Positions 18,589-30,889 of a DNA stretch of 64,000 bases are shown here, in pieces; within the stretch, counting starts at the first letter, position 1; every line of letters begins with the position of its first letter. A program made the translations under genes and the position numbers. The stretch lies in the NCBI RefSeq assembly GCF_018842675.1, contig NZ_JAGTWO010000004.1, positions 496,001 through 560,000 on the forward strand, written 5' to 3'. The notes beneath the pieces are model-generated. The model was not told the origin of the DNA, made no database searches, and saw nothing but the letters and a program-made list of their open reading frames with translations. Source of the DNA: Candidatus Pantoea bituminis (GTDB taxonomy: Bacteria > Pseudomonadota > Gammaproteobacteria > Enterobacterales > Enterobacteriaceae).

Positions 18589-19325
18589 GCGCGGGAGAAA
18601 ATCGCAATCACCTGATCAAGATGCGCCTTCATGGCCTGACGCGCGCGGCGACTGTCGCGCGCTTCCAGCGCCTCAAGAATCTGCAAATGTTCCTGCTCAG
18701 AGCGGTGCGGCATATCTTCTGGCGTAAAGCGCTGTTGCAGGGTACGAAACATGGTGCCATAGCGATGTCCCAGCAGTTGGCCAATGATAAAGCCGTAGGT
18801 CTGATTGCCGCTCGCTTGGGCAATCCGAATATGAAACAGACGGTCACCGGGATGGGTTTGCGAATTGGCGCGGTTATCTTTGCAGTTCTGTTCAAAGGCG
18901 GTACGGATTTGCAGCAGCTGTTCGCTGCTGGCATTGCGCGCAGCCAGCGCTGCAGTTTCGGGTTCTATCAAACGCCGGGCCTGAAGCAACGAAAAAGGCG
19001 CTAATTCAGCATTAAAATCGATATCAATATTGAGTTCGCTGTCCATTTCCTGCCACGGTTGACGTGGCGTGCGGCTCGACATTGTGGCCTTCGGCAGCGC
19101 TTTCACCACCACGCCGTTTCCGACTTTCACATCCACCAAACCCACCACTTCCAGCGCGATCAACGCTTCCCGTACTGATGCACGGCTCACCTGCAGCTGT
19201 TTAGCCAGTTCCCGTTCTGCCGGTAAACGGCTGCCGGGCGGAAATTCACCACGCTCGATCAAGCCACGTAGTTGATCGGCTATCTGGCGATAGATGCGCG
19301 GATTTTCGAGTCGGGTGATCGGCAT
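18585..19325 (-). CDS. GntR/FadR-family (FCD) regulator of the fucose operon
   Basis: A 246-residue regulator with an N-terminal winged helix (IYRQIADQLRGLIERGEFPPG, LPAERELAKQLQVSRASVREAL) and an FCD ligand domain (EPETAALAARN, FHIRIAQASGN, EHLQILEALEARD). FCD members bind sugar acids or similar carboxylates through a metal site. It is divergent from the L-fucose operon, and three TGGCCTGA motifs lie between them, so control by a fuconate-type intermediate is likely (inference). ATG 19325 has AAGGA at good spacing; the 14-residue upstream extension is less likely. Confidence 0.88.
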   Translation of the reverse strand: MPITRLENPRIYRQIADQLRGLIERGEFPPGSRLPAERELAKQLQVSRASVREALIALEVVGLVDVKVGNGVVVKALPKATMSSRTPRQPWQEMDSELNIDIDFNAELAPFSLLQARRLIEPETAALAARNASSEQLLQIRTAFEQNCKDNRANSQTHPGDRLFHIRIAQASGNQTYGFIIGQLLGHRYGTMFRTLQQRFTPEDMPHRSEQEHLQILEALEARDSRRARQAMKAHLDQVIAIFSRA

Positions 19326-19488
19326 GGGCAACGTCCTTCGCAAAATTTTATGCGATTCAGCGCGCATTTTGCAGATCGCTGAATTGTCGCATGTTAGAAA
19401 CTTGTGTCATTACTGAAACGCGCTGGTTACATCTTAAGCGCGGTGTGCAGATCAGCATACCTGATTACGTGGGCGGAGAAACGCGTTT

Positions 19489-19559
19489 ATTGGCCTGACC
19501 TTTGAGCCTTAGGTTCAATCACTCAGGCCATTTTAATGGGCTTTAATGGCCTGACCATT
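19489..19559. promoter_or_regulatory. Candidate operators for the FCD regulator
   Basis: The motif TGGCCTGA occurs three times: about 19490-19497 (direct), about 19523-19530 (inverted) and 19547-19554 (direct). The last lies in a perfect AATGG-N5-CCATT inverted repeat at 19545-19559. FadR/UxuR-type regulators bind TGG-N5-CCA palindromes, which fits. Confidence 0.6.
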
Positions 19560-19615
19560 GGGCCTTTTACTTCTCTAAATACACCGGATTTTAGCGAGTA
19601 CTTTATGAGGTAATC

Positions 19616-20898
19616 ATGACAACCATCACCGCTCTTCGCGTCGACGACGTTCGTTTTCCGACCTCCGCGCAGCTCGACGGCTCGGATGCCATGAATCCCG
19701 ATCCTGATTACAGCGCGGCCTACGTGACGCTAGAAACAGACGATCCGGCGTTATCCGGTTATGGGCTGACGTTCACCATTGGGCGCGGCAATGAAATTTG
19801 CTGCGCGGCGATTCGCAGCCTGCAACATCTGGTGGTTGGACGCACGCTGGAAAGTATCCGCGACAATATGGGGCAGTTCTGGCGCGATATAACGAGCGAC
19901 AGCCAGCTGCGCTGGATCGGACCTGACAAAGGCGCGATCCACCTGGCAACGGGTGCGGTGGTGAATGCTGTCTGGGATCTGTGGGCGCGTGCCGAGCAAA
20001 AACCGTTGTGGCGATTGGTGGCTGACATGACACCGCAAGAATTGGTGCGCTGTATCGATTTCCGCTATTTAAGCGACGCGATTACGCCGCAGGAAGCGCT
20101 GCAAATCCTGCAACGACAGGAACCGGGTAAGGCGCAGCGCATCGCCAGCCTCGAACAGAACGGTTATCCCTGTTACACCACGTCGGCTGGCTGGTTGGGT
20201 TACAGCGATGAAAAGCTGCGCGGCCTTTGCCAGCAGGCAGTCGATGCCGGATTTAACTTTGTGAAGCTCAAAGTCGGGCAGGATGTTGAGGATGATATTC
20301 GCCGCGTGCGCATTGCTCGCGAGGTGCTGGGCGAGAATCGTCAACTGATGATCGACGCGAATCAGGTGTGGGAAGTGGATGAGGCGATTCGCTGGGTAAA
20401 AGCGCTCTCCTTTGCGCGCCCGTGGTTTATCGAAGAACCCACCAGCCCGGACGACATTGAAGGTCACCGTAAAATCCGCGAAGGGGTGCTGCCGGTGAAA
20501 GTCGCGACCGGCGAAATGTGCCAGAACCGCATCATCTTTAAACAGCTGATGATGCGCGGTGCGATTGACGTGGTGCAGATTGATGCTTGTCGTCTTGGTG
20601 GCGTCAATGAAGTGCTGGCGGTGATGCTAATGGCGGCGAAATACAATCTGCCGGTCTGCCCACACGCGGGCGGCGTTGGGCTGTGTGAATACGTTCAGCA
20701 TCTGTCGATGATTGACTATGTTGCTATCGCCGGAACCCACGAAGGACGCGTCATAGAGTATGTTGACCATCTGCATCAGCACTTCAAAACGCCGTGTGAA
20801 ATCCGTGGCGCCGCCTATATGCCGCCGCGTGAACCGGGCTATTCCATTGAGATGTATCCCGAATCCATCGCCGAATATCGCTTTCGGGGAAATGTTTA

Positions 20899-20899
<1 letters not shown>
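19616..20899 (+). CDS. L-fuconate dehydratase (enolase superfamily)
   Basis: A 427-residue member of the mandelate racemase/enolase superfamily, close to L-fuconate dehydratase. Catalytic features visible are the KxK pair in FVKLKVG, metal ligands in LMIDANQVW, WFIEEPTSPD and VATGEMCQNR, and the His of CPHAGGVGLCE. It converts L-fuconate to 2-keto-3-deoxy-L-fuconate. It is first in an operon with a lactonase-type amidohydrolase, an SDR, a mutarotase and a fucose permease. The stop TAA overlaps the next ATG by one base. Confidence 0.9.
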
Positions 20900-22834
<1,935 letters not shown>

Positions 22835-22856
22835 AACACTTTGGTGAGGAAATTCT

Positions 22857-24092
22857 ATGTTTGCACAAAAAGAGTCGCTACGCGGTCGTCGGGCCAGCAG
22901 CGCAAGCGTCAGCACGCGTTGGGCGTTCATGCTCGTAACCAGCCTGTTTTTCATGTGGGGATTGTCGTATGGGCTGCTTGATGTTTTAAACAAACACTTT
23001 CAGTTAACGCTTAATGTCAGTAAAGCGCAGTCGGGTTTGTTGCAGGCGGCCTATTTTGGCGCGTATTTCATCGTTGCGCTGCCTGCGGGTTATTTCATGG
23101 ATCGTCGCGGCTATCGCGCAGGTATTATCCTGGGATTACTGTTTTACGCGGCGGGCGCGCTGCTGTTTATCCCGGCGGCCAGCGCCAATAGCTTCGCGCT
23201 GTTTCTGTTTGCCCTGTTTGTCATCGCCTGCGGATTAGGTTGTCTGGAAACGGCTGCGAATCCGTTCGCTACGGTATTAGGCGATCCCAACGGGGCTGAG
23301 CGAAGGCTTAATCTGGCGCAATCGTTTAATGGATTAGGTCAATTTATGGGGCCGTTAATTGGCGGCGCGATGTTCTTCTCCTCTCAGCAACCCGCCAGCG
23401 AGGCGCAGGAGAGCGTGAAATTCACCTATGTCGCGATTGCGGTGCTGGTGTTACTGATTGCGTTTTTGTTTAGCCGCACGACAATGCCGGATGTCCGTGA
23501 GGCGCAAGATCAAAAAGATCTGCAGCAAGGTGCGACCCGCAGTTTGTGGCAGCATAAACACTTTACCGGCGCGGTGATTGCCCAGTTTTTCTATATAGCG
23601 GCCCAGGTTGGCGTTGGCGCATTCTTCATTAACTACGTTACTGAGCATTGGGCAGATATCAGTAACGCAACAGCCGCTTATTTGCTGTCGGTGGCGATGA
23701 TCGCGTTTATGGTTGGCCGCTTCTTCTCAACCTGGCTGATGGGGCGTATTCGTCCAGCCACGCTGTTGGCTGTGTACGCCATCATCAACGTGGCGCTGTG
23801 CGCGCTGGTGGTTTCAGGTATTGAGCGCGTGGCGGTGGTAGCGCTGATTGCGGTGTTCTTCTTTATGTCGATCATGTTTCCCACGCTGTTTGCGATGGGC
23901 GTTAAAAATATGGGCGCGCAGACTAAACGTGCCAGCTCATTCATGATCATGTCAATTGTAGGCGGGGCGATTATGCCGTGGTTTATGGGCTCAATGGCCG
24001 ACCATTTCGGCACAGCATCGGCTTACAGCTTGCCGCTGCTCTGTTTTGTCGTGGTGTTTAGGTATGCGTTAAGTCAACGCAAGGCGGTATAA
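22857..24092 (+). CDS. L-fucose:H+ symporter, FucP-like MFS permease
   Basis: A 411-residue major facilitator protein with twelve hydrophobic segments and FucP features (FMWGLSYGLLDVLNKHFQ in helix 1, AGLGCLETAANPF-like CGLGCLETAANPFATVLG in helix 4-5, LNLAQSFNGLGQFMGPLIGG). It is last in the fucose operon, 22 bases after the mutarotase and with GAGGA upstream. A GC-rich hairpin follows the stop. Confidence 0.88.
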   Translation: MFAQKESLRGRRASSASVSTRWAFMLVTSLFFMWGLSYGLLDVLNKHFQLTLNVSKAQSGLLQAAYFGAYFIVALPAGYFMDRRGYRAGIILGLLFYAAGALLFIPAASANSFALFLFALFVIACGLGCLETAANPFATVLGDPNGAERRLNLAQSFNGLGQFMGPLIGGAMFFSSQQPASEAQESVKFTYVAIAVLVLLIAFLFSRTTMPDVREAQDQKDLQQGATRSLWQHKHFTGAVIAQFFYIAAQVGVGAFFINYVTEHWADISNATAAYLLSVAMIAFMVGRFFSTWLMGRIRPATLLAVYAIINVALCALVVSGIERVAVVALIAVFFFMSIMFPTLFAMGVKNMGAQTKRASSFMIMSIVGGAIMPWFMGSMADHFGTASAYSLPLLCFVVVFRYALSQRKAV

Positions 24093-24096
24093 ACAG

Positions 24097-24122
24097 ATCG
24101 GCCCACTTTTCAGTGGGCCGAT
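24097..24122. terminator. Bidirectional hairpin between fucP-like gene and ftnA
   Basis: Perfect arms ATCGGCCCAC and GTGGGCCGAT flank a six-base loop between convergent stop codons. The T tract is short. Confidence 0.65.
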
Positions 24123-24127
24123 TCGCA

Positions 24128-24634
24128 TTACGCGGTGTGGTTTTCGGTGCTCATGCGTGCCAGATCTTTGTCGACCAGGAACAAACCGTTACCGCTGTTG
24201 CTGACCAGCGCCAGTTTATCCAGCACGGTTTTGAACAGCTTCTCTTCTTCGTGCTGCTCAGACACGTACCATTGCAGGAAGTTAAAGGTGGAGTAATCTT
24301 GCGTGGTCATCGAAAAATGCGCCAGTTCATTGATTTTACTGGTGATAAGCTGCTCATGTGCCAGCGCTTGCTCTAAAATTTCGTTCAGAGAAGTGAAAGC
24401 AACCGGCGGTGCTGCGATAGTGCCAAGAACCGGCATGGCACCCGTATCACTCAGGTAATCAAACAGGCGCTGCATGTGTTCCATCTCTTCACGAGAGTGC
24501 ATTTTCAGGAAGGAGGCGGCACCTTCAAAACCTTTGTCGCTGCACCAGGCGCTCATCTGCAGATAAAGATTGGCGGAGAAAAATTCCAGATTTAACTGGT
24601 CGTTCAAACGCCCGGTCATTTCGGCGGTTAGCAT
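24128..24634 (-). CDS. ftnA: Non-haem ferritin
   Basis: A 168-residue ferritin very like E. coli FtnA (165 aa). Ferroxidase ligands are visible in [34 protein letters not shown] and [13 protein letters not shown]. It stores cytoplasmic iron as a 24-mer. The start MLTAEM matches the family. The upstream AT-rich region contains GATTATCAT-type sequences that resemble Fur half-sites (weak). Confidence 0.93.
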   Translation of the reverse strand: MLTAEMTGRLNDQLNLEFFSANLYLQMSAWCSDKGFEGAASFLKMHSREEMEHMQRLFDYLSDTGAMPVLGTIAAPPVAFTSLNEILEQALAHEQLITSKINELAHFSMTTQDYSTFNFLQWYVSEQHEEEKLFKTVLDKLALVSNSGNGLFLVDKDLARMSTENHTA

Positions 24635-25129
24635 GATCGCGTCCTTTTAGAATAGGTTAATTAAACAGGTGAGATGCGGTGGATTATGCATCAAATCGGT
24701 TAAGAAAGTGAAGCCTTTTCCTTAAAAACGGCTAGATTATCATATTGATTTAAAAAGAATTATTTCACGTTTTGAATGCGAGCGATTATCATTGTTGTCC
24801 GTTTTTAGCCTTTGTCGCCTCTTATCTTTCTCCGCACCTTATTAGTGCATCACGACTGTTCAATAATAGTGCGTCTGGCGAAAAGCTGTTTTATTTTTCT
24901 TCAAAATGATTTCATCCAGAAATAATACCGATGACGGCAAAGTAAAAAGATAAATAACAATCTGCTAAAGCTGGGTGTTATTTATCCAAAATTATCAGCA
25001 CGGGAAAACATTAATTTCATAAGTCGGTAAATAACAGTCTCTGGCATAAATCCTGCTTAGAACTCAGTTCCATATATTGCAACTTGTCGCTGAATAGATA
25101 ACGGCAAAGCTGAAAATGCAGGAGATGTT
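24635..25129. other. AT-rich intergenic region between ftnA and yjiH
   Basis: About 495 bases with no gene. It holds divergent promoters. GATTATCATATTGATT near 24735 and GCGATTATCATTGTTG near 24783 resemble Fur-type half-sites and may act on ftnA. Confidence 0.4.
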
Positions 25130-25800
25130 ATGTCAGATGAAAATATATTAACCACGGCAGAAAAGGTTACGGCTAGCAAAGGCAGTTATCTGGCACTGAT
25201 CTTTGCCATTCTGTTTTTTTCAGGACTCTTATACAAAGTTGATGGCCTGTCATGGCTTGGCGCTTTTGATTTCACCACACTGGGCGGCAGTTTCGGTACG
25301 ATGAAAGATCCCGCCAGCAATACCTTTCTCGGCGCGGGCGGCCTGAGTGCAAAAGCGGGATTCCTGTTCGCGCTCTCTCTGACACCCACGGTGATGCTGG
25401 CGCTGGGCGTGCTGGAAATCTTTACCCATTACGGCGCGATTCGTGCGGCGCACAAGCTGCTGACCCCTTATTAAAACCGCTGATGGGATTACCGGGACGC
25501 TGTGGCCTGGCACTGATCACGGATCTGCAAAGCACCGACGCGGGCGCGGCATTAACCAAAGAGATGTATGACCAAAAACAGGTGACGAAAAAAGACATTG
25601 TGGTGATGAGCGCCTGGCAATATTCCGGAGCCGGATTAATTAATAATTATTTTGCGATCGGTTCAGCCCTGTTTGCCTCAATGACGCTGCCGATCATTAT
25701 TCCGCTAGCGCTGATGTTTGTTCTGAAATTTGTCGGTGCGGCAATAACCCGCTTCGTGTTAAACAGTGTTTATAAGAAGGATTTCATCGATGGAAAATAA
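25130..25800 (+). CDS. yjiH: YjiH family membrane protein (frameshifted)
   Basis: About 224 residues when repaired, matching E. coli YjiH, a nucleoside-recognition (Gate) domain membrane protein. Segments SGLLYKVDGLSWLGAF and GFLFALSLTPTVMLALGVLE are followed by the break at the C run 25464-25467. Adding one C gives LLTPLLKPLMGLPGRCGLALITDL, continuous with the second frame. Function is unknown; with YjiG it is thought to form a two-subunit transporter. ATG 25130 has GGAG upstream. The stop overlaps yjiG by 11 bases. Confidence 0.82.
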
Positions 25801-26262
25801 TAACGCCGTCAAAGTCAGTCAAAATCCTTTCGATGTTTTCGTCACGGGTGCACGCAAGGGCTTTCATATTGCCATTCACAACCTGATGCCGAATGTGGTG
25901 ATGGCATATGTGTTGGCGGAAGTGCTGAATCTGCTTGGCATCATGCAGTTTCTGGGACACGTATTTGAACCGTTGATGGGGCTGTTTGGCCTGCCAGGTG
26001 AAGCGATAACCGTGCTGCTTACCGCGTGGCTTTCCTCGTCTGCCGGAACCGGCGTTGCGGTTAGCCTGTTGACTAAAGGCTTGCTGACGGGTGCGGATAT
26101 CACCATTTTAGCGCCCGCCATTTTCCTGATGGGTTCGCAGCTGCAATATATGGGACGCCTGCTGGGCGTTGCGGATGTACCCAAAAATACTGGCCGCTGC
26201 TGATGCTGGTGAGCATCGTCAACGCGCTGATTGCCATGTTTGTTATGCGCCTGTTTGTCTAG
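25790..26262 (+). CDS. yjiG: YjiG family membrane protein (frameshifted)
   Basis: About 157 residues when repaired, matching E. coli YjiG (PNVVMAYVLAEVLNLLGIMQ, FEPLMGLFGLPGEAITVLL, FLMGSQLQYMGRLLG). The frame breaks at the A run 26183-26187. One extra A gives DVPKKYWPLLMLVSIVNALI and a stop at 26262. The start ATG 25790 has AAGAAGGA upstream and overlaps yjiH. The following M20 hydrolase starts 11 bases later, so the pair probably imports its substrate. In E. coli the same pair is next to iadA, an isoaspartyl dipeptidase. Confidence 0.82.
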
Positions 26263-26272
26263 GAGAGAAGCC

Positions 26273-27376
26273 GTGTCTAACGTTTTAGAGCATTACCATT
26301 ATCTGCACGAAATCCCGGAGCTGGGATTTGAAGAGATCAAAACCTCAGCATATATCGCCGACCAGCTGGAAAAAGCGGGTTTGAAAGTCACGCGCGGCAT
26401 CAATAACACCACCGGCATTGTGGCGGAAATTGACAGCGGCGTGCCTGGCCCGGTGCTGGCGCTGCGTGCCGATATGGACGCGCTTGGCCATATCATTGAC
26501 GGCGTGCCGTGTGCGCGACATACCTGCGGACATGATGGTCACTCTTCCGTGGTGCTTACCGCCGCGCAGGAATTATTAAAAGAGGGTGCGGTAAAACGTG
26601 GGCGGCTAAAAATTCTGTTTCAACCTGCGGAAGAGCTGGGCGCCGGTGCGCTGGCCATGGTTGAAGGCGGCGCGATTGACGATGTGGATATGATTTTTGG
26701 TTTCCACGTTCGTCCGCTGGAAGAGTGTGTTGTAGGGCAGGCGGTACCCGCGGTGCTCTATTCCGCTTGCAGCACGCTAGAAGCGACGATTAAAGGTCAG
26801 CCTGCTCATGCGGCGCGTCCACATTTGGGCGTTAACGCGCTGGATGCTGCGGTTCAGGCGGTGCAGGCAGTGAACACTATTCATCTGTCGCCTGGTTTAA
26901 ACTGGAGTGTAAAAGCAACGCGTTTTCTGTGCGATGCTGGCGTCACCAACTCAGTGCCCGATGAAGCGCGCGTAGTCTGGGATCTGCGTTCACAAGAGAA
27001 TGGGCCAATGGTGTTGCTGAAAGAGAAGGTGACGCAAGCCATTATTAACAGCGTGGCTGCGCTGGGCGCTCAGGCTGACGTAGTCGTGTTGAAAGAGATG
27101 CCTGCCGCAGAAATTCATGACGAGGCGACAGCGATTATTCGTGACGCAATTGTTGATGTGTTGGGTGAAGATGGCTTACTGGACACTAAAACCACGCCTG
27201 GCAGTGAAGACTTTTTCTATTACCCTGTGAAGCGTCCGGGCGTGAAAGCCGGTTTCTGGGGATTAGGGACGAATTTGGTGCCGGGGCTGCATCATCCTGA
27301 TATGCATTTTGACCTGAGCTCGCTGGAGATTGGCGTTAAGATTTTTAAATCATGCGTGAGTAAAGTGCTGGGATAA
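26273..27376 (+). CDS. M20 family amidohydrolase
   Basis: A 367-residue M20D peptidase/amidohydrolase. Metal and catalytic motifs are ALRADMDALG, RHTCGHDGHSS, FQPAEELGAG and GSEDFFYYP, and a dimerisation domain is inserted at about residues 175-285. Members deacylate N-acyl amino acids or small amides; the substrate here is unknown. The start is GTG 26273 with GGAGAG upstream. It is co-transcribed with yjiH-yjiG, replacing the iadA gene found there in E. coli. Confidence 0.87.
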   Translation: MSNVLEHYHYLHEIPELGFEEIKTSAYIADQLEKAGLKVTRGINNTTGIVAEIDSGVPGPVLALRADMDALGHIIDGVPCARHTCGHDGHSSVVLTAAQELLKEGAVKRGRLKILFQPAEELGAGALAMVEGGAIDDVDMIFGFHVRPLEECVVGQAVPAVLYSACSTLEATIKGQPAHAARPHLGVNALDAAVQAVQAVNTIHLSPGLNWSVKATRFLCDAGVTNSVPDEARVVWDLRSQENGPMVLLKEKVTQAIINSVAALGAQADVVVLKEMPAAEIHDEATAIIRDAIVDVLGEDGLLDTKTTPGSEDFFYYPVKRPGVKAGFWGLGTNLVPGLHHPDMHFDLSSLEIGVKIFKSCVSKVLG

Positions 27377-27391
27377 GCGGGATTGTGCTTT

Positions 27392-27545
27392 TTTGGGGGC
27401 GAGGTCGTTTGTCCCCAACCTCAATCCTCCCCCATAAATGGGGAGGAAGACGCTGCTTTATGCCAGCCCGGAATTGGCAGGTGGCAGCGTCTCCTTCCTC
27501 CGCTTTGCGGGGGAAGGCCGGGATGGGGGATAGCGCGCACCGCAC
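27392..27545. repeat. Single copy of the multi-hairpin repeat, inverted relative to the array
   Basis: The sequence reads as the reverse complement of an array unit: GAGGTCGTTTGTCCCC, a CCTCCCCCATAAATGGGGAGG stem, GACGCTGC pairing with GCAGCGTC, a CCTTCC-GGGGAAGG stem and GGGATGGGGGATAGCGCGCA. It lies between the M20 gene and prfC. Confidence 0.88.
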
Positions 27546-27815
27546 GGTGACACCGCGCACCTCACACGGATTCACTCAACCTCACCGCAACAGCCTGTAG
27601 GCCGCGCCGACAAAATATTGTATGCTATGCCGCCTTAATGCTGACTGGGTAACCGGGATTGCCGCCAATGTAACTTCGCGCTTAAAAGCCGACGAAAAAT
27701 AATCGCATTCGGCACCGATTACCTGCCGGTAAGGTTCTACCGGCCATCGTGATTTATCAGCAGCGCCTGGCAATACACTATGCCGCCGCGCTGCCCCGTT
27801 GAGAAGAATTCACTC

Positions 27816-29402
27816 ATGTCTAATCCCATTTTAGAAGAGGTGGCACGCCGCCGCACCTTCGCGATCATCTCGCACCCTGATGCCGGTAAAACCACTATTA
27901 CCGAAAAAGTCTTGCTGTTCGGACAAGCAATCCAAACCGCCGGGACAGTAAAAGGCCGTGGCTCCAACCAGCACGCCAAATCTGACTGGATGGAAATGGA
28001 GAAACAGCGCGGCATCTCCATCACCACCTCAGTGATGCAGTTCCCGTATCGTGATAGCCTGGTTAACCTGCTGGATACCCCAGGACACGAAGACTTCTCG
28101 GAAGATACTTACCGCACGCTAACCGCCGTTGACTGCTGTTTGATGGTGATTGATGCCGCGAAAGGCGTCGAGGATCGTACCCGTAAGTTGATGGAAGTGA
28201 CACGTCTGCGCGATACGCCGATCCTGACCTTCATGAACAAACTTGACCGTGACATCCGCGATCCGATGGAAGTGCTGGATGAAGTTGAGAGCGAGCTGAA
28301 AATTGCCTGCGCGCCCATTACTTGGCCAATTGGCTGCGGCAAATTGTTTAAAGGTGTTTATCACCTTTATAACGATGAAACCTATCTCTACCAGACCGGT
28401 AAAGGTCACACCATTCAGGAAGTGCGCGTTGTAAAAGGTCTGGATAACCCCGATCTTGATGCAGCGATCGGTGAAGAGCTGGCTGCTCAGCTGCGTGAAG
28501 AGCTGGAGCTGGTGCAGGGCGCCTCGCACGAGTTCGAGCGCGAAGCTTTTCTTGCAGGCAAGCTGTCGCCGGTGTTCTTCGGCACCGCGTTAGGTAACTT
28601 CGGTGTGGATCATATGCTGGATGGTTTAGTTGCCTGGGCACCTACGCCAATGCCGCGCAAAACCGACACCCGCGTAGTCGAAGCTAAAGAAGAGAAGTTC
28701 ACCGGCTTCGTGTTTAAGATCCAGGCCAATATGGATCCAAAACATCGCGACCGTGTCGCGTTCATGCGTGTGGTCTCCGGTAAATATGAAAAAGGCATGA
28801 AACTGCGTCAGGTTCGGACCGGAAAAGACGTGGTCATTGCCGATGCACTGACGTTCATGGCAGGCGACCGTTCTCACGTTGAAGAAGCGTATCCGGGCGA
28901 TATCATCGGGCTGCACAACCACGGTACCATTCAGATTGGCGACACCTTTACCCAAGGTGAAAACATGAAGTTCACCGGCATTCCGAACTTCGCGCCAGAG
29001 CTGTTCCGCCGCATTCGTCTGCGCGATCCGCTCAAGCAGAAACAGCTGCTGAAAGGCTTGGTTCAGCTCTCTGAAGAGGGCGCGGTACAAGTGTTCCGTC
29101 CTGTACATAACAACGATCTGATTGTGGGTGCGGTTGGTGTGTTGCAGTTCGACGTGGTCGTCGCGCGCCTGAAGAGTGAATACAACGTTGAAGCGATTTA
29201 TGAAGCGATCAACGTGTCGACCGCGCGTTGGGTTGAATGCAGCGATGCGAAGAAGTTCGAAGAATTCCAACGTAAAAATGAGGTTAACCTCGCGTTGGAT
29301 GGCGGCGATAATCTGACTTATATCGCGCCCACCATGGTGAATTTGAACATCACTCAGGAACGTTATCCTGAAGTGAAATTCCGCAAAACACGCGAGCATT
29401 AA
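27816..29402 (+). CDS. prfC: Peptide chain release factor 3
   Basis: A 528-residue translational GTPase that recycles RF1/RF2 from the ribosome. G motifs are SHPDAGKTT (P-loop), [19 protein letters not shown] and the domain II/III regions. Length matches E. coli RF3 (529). ATG 27816 begins [15 protein letters not shown] as in the family; the upstream in-frame ATG at 27780 is not supported. It opens the conserved prfC-osmY-ytjA block. Confidence 0.97.
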   Translation: MSNPILEEVARRRTFAIISHPDAGKTTITEKVLLFGQAIQTAGTVKGRGSNQHAKSDWMEMEKQRGISITTSVMQFPYRDSLVNLLDTPGHEDFSEDTYRTLTAVDCCLMVIDAAKGVEDRTRKLMEVTRLRDTPILTFMNKLDRDIRDPMEVLDEVESELKIACAPITWPIGCGKLFKGVYHLYNDETYLYQTGKGHTIQEVRVVKGLDNPDLDAAIGEELAAQLREELELVQGASHEFEREAFLAGKLSPVFFGTALGNFGVDHMLDGLVAWAPTPMPRKTDTRVVEAKEEKFTGFVFKIQANMDPKHRDRVAFMRVVSGKYEKGMKLRQVRTGKDVVIADALTFMAGDRSHVEEAYPGDIIGLHNHGTIQIGDTFTQGENMKFTGIPNFAPELFRRIRLRDPLKQKQLLKGLVQLSEEGAVQVFRPVHNNDLIVGAVGVLQFDVVVARLKSEYNVEAIYEAINVSTARWVECSDAKKFEEFQRKNEVNLALDGGDNLTYIAPTMVNLNITQERYPEVKFRKTREH

Positions 29403-29420
29403 TCGTTTCACAGTAGCCAT

Positions 29421-29551
29421 TCTATACGCTAAATAATTCGAGTTGCAGCAAGGCGGCAAACGCGTAAAGCCCGATGATCTTACCGTTGTAGGTGATTCGG
29501 GTGAGAAACAGCCGTTAACGCCTCTGCCGCTTGAAGGTGGATGGGTATACT
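29421..29551. repeat. ERIC-type intergenic repeat
   Basis: About 130 bases with the layout of enterobacterial repetitive intergenic consensus elements: terminal TATACGCTAAATAATTCGAG, AGTTGCAGCAAGGCGGCAA, a central palindromic part (AGCCCGATGATCTTAC, GTGATTCGGGTGAG) and a matching end GCTTGAAGGTGGATGGGTAT. It lies in the prfC-osmY gap. Confidence 0.75.
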
Positions 29552-29785
29552 TAAGAGTGGCTCTGTTTTCCCCTGTTACAGACTCTTCCTAAAAACACAC
29601 CGTTTCGCCTATTTCGACCAGCTATCAACCAGTTACTCCGGCAAACTCCAAAATACCGACTATCATTGTTCTATCGGACGGCGAAAGAGACGTTTCTTCT
29701 CCTTGCGTCCAGTATTGCAGTAGCGCCGTTTGCTACTGTCGCGCCTACGGTTGTGGGTGAGTTAACTGATAGAAGGAATATATCG

Positions 29786-30400
29786 ATGAAGAATACTAAG
29801 ATTGCTAAAACCCTGATTGCCGCGATGGTAGGTTCTGCTTTACTGAGCGGCAGCGCGCTGGCTGAAGATTCAATGTCGCAAAAAGCACAGCAGACTGCAG
29901 ACAGCACGGGTTCGAAAATCGATAGTTCTATGAAAAAAGTCGATGGTTTTATGGACGACAGCGGCGTAACTGCCAAAGCTAAAGCCGCTCTGGTAGATGA
30001 CGAAGCCATTAAAAGTACGGATATCTCAGTTGAAACGCATCAAGGCGTTGTGACGTTAAGCGGTTTTGTCACTTCACAGGATCAGGCTGAAAAAGCGGTG
30101 GCCCTGGTGCAGAAGGTTGAAGGTGTTAAATCCGTCAGCGATAAACTACACGTTAGAGACAGCAAATCTCAGTCAATGAAAGGTTATGCAGGCGATGCTG
30201 CAACAACCAGCGAAATTAAAGCTAAGCTATTAGCGGATGACATTGTTCCGTCGCGCAAGGTGAAAGTTGAAACAACCGATGGCGTTGTTCAGCTCTCAGG
30301 TACCGTTGAGAACAAAGCTCAATCAGATCGTGCTGAAGGTATCGCAAAAGCTATCGAAGGCGTGAAAAGCGTTAAGAATGACCTGACGGTTAAATCTTAA
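29786..30400 (+). CDS. osmY: OsmY, periplasmic BON-domain stress protein
   Basis: A 204-residue exported protein. The signal peptide ends near GSALA, and two BON domains follow (about 56-125 and 135-204; [34 protein letters not shown]). OsmY is RpoS- and osmotically induced and acts as a periplasmic chaperone. ATG 29786 is preceded by AGAAGGA; the upstream extension is rejected because it precedes the signal peptide. Gene order prfC-osmY-ytjA-yjjU is as in E. coli. Confidence 0.95.
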   Translation: MKNTKIAKTLIAAMVGSALLSGSALAEDSMSQKAQQTADSTGSKIDSSMKKVDGFMDDSGVTAKAKAALVDDEAIKSTDISVETHQGVVTLSGFVTSQDQAEKAVALVQKVEGVKSVSDKLHVRDSKSQSMKGYAGDAATTSEIKAKLLADDIVPSRKVKVETTDGVVQLSGTVENKAQSDRAEGIAKAIEGVKSVKNDLTVKS

Positions 30401-30408
30401 TGGTGAAC

Positions 30409-30432
30409 GTGCGGCATTTTCGAATGCCGCAC
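30409..30432 (+). terminator. Hairpin with UUCG loop after osmY
   Basis: GTGCGGCATT and AATGCCGCAC form a perfect 10-bp stem with a TTCG tetraloop, nine bases after the osmY stop. There is no T tract, so it may be a stability or attenuation element between osmY and ytjA. Confidence 0.55.
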
Positions 30433-30498
30433 GAATAAGAAAACCCATCCTGGGCTCAAATAAGCAGTTCGATTTTCACTATTGGTAAGGAGAGGCTT

Positions 30499-30660
30499 AT
30501 GTTTCGTTGGGGCATTATTTTTCTGGTAATCGCGCTGATTGCCGCAGCGTTAGGTTTTGGTGGTTTAGCCGGCACAGCAGCATGGGCGGCTAAAGTTGTC
30601 TTCGTTGTTGGTATTATCCTGTTTCTCATCAGCCTGTTCACTGGCCGTAAAAAACTTTAG
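30499..30660 (+). CDS. ytjA: YtjA, small DUF1328 membrane protein
   Basis: A 53-residue protein, [20 protein letters not shown] at its start, with two hydrophobic segments (about 4-22 and 29-46) and a basic end GRKKL. It matches the DUF1328/YtjA family in length and position between osmY and yjjU. Function unknown. GGAGAGG lies just upstream of ATG 30499. Confidence 0.92.
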   Translation: MFRWGIIFLVIALIAAALGFGGLAGTAAWAAKVVFVVGIILFLISLFTGRKKL

Positions 30661-30719
30661 CCGATGAGTCTTGCAGTTTAATGCGAACCAAGTACGCATA
30701 AAGCGGAGGCCAGTCATCT

Positions 30720-30790
30720 GTAGCGAAAGGTGTGAGGAACGGAAATCCTCATCACGCTACGATGGGCAGGCGGCATTAAGCCGCCTGCCC
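30720..30790. promoter_or_regulatory. Two consecutive strong hairpins between ytjA and yjjU
   Basis: Hairpin 1 (30720-30760) pairs GTAGCG with CGCTAC and GTGTGAGGA with TCCTCATCAC. Hairpin 2 (30764-30790) is a perfect 11-bp stem GGGCAGGCGGC/GCCGCCTGCCC with a five-base loop. No T tract follows. They may be a processing site, attenuator or small RNA. Confidence 0.5.
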
Positions 30791-30889
30791 GGTTAAGGAA
30801 ATCATGACTGGTTCTCCGGAATGCTGCGAACAACAACGGAAAAAATCCCTCAGCCATTCTGACCGAGAACCCCTTTCGAGGTTCAGACA

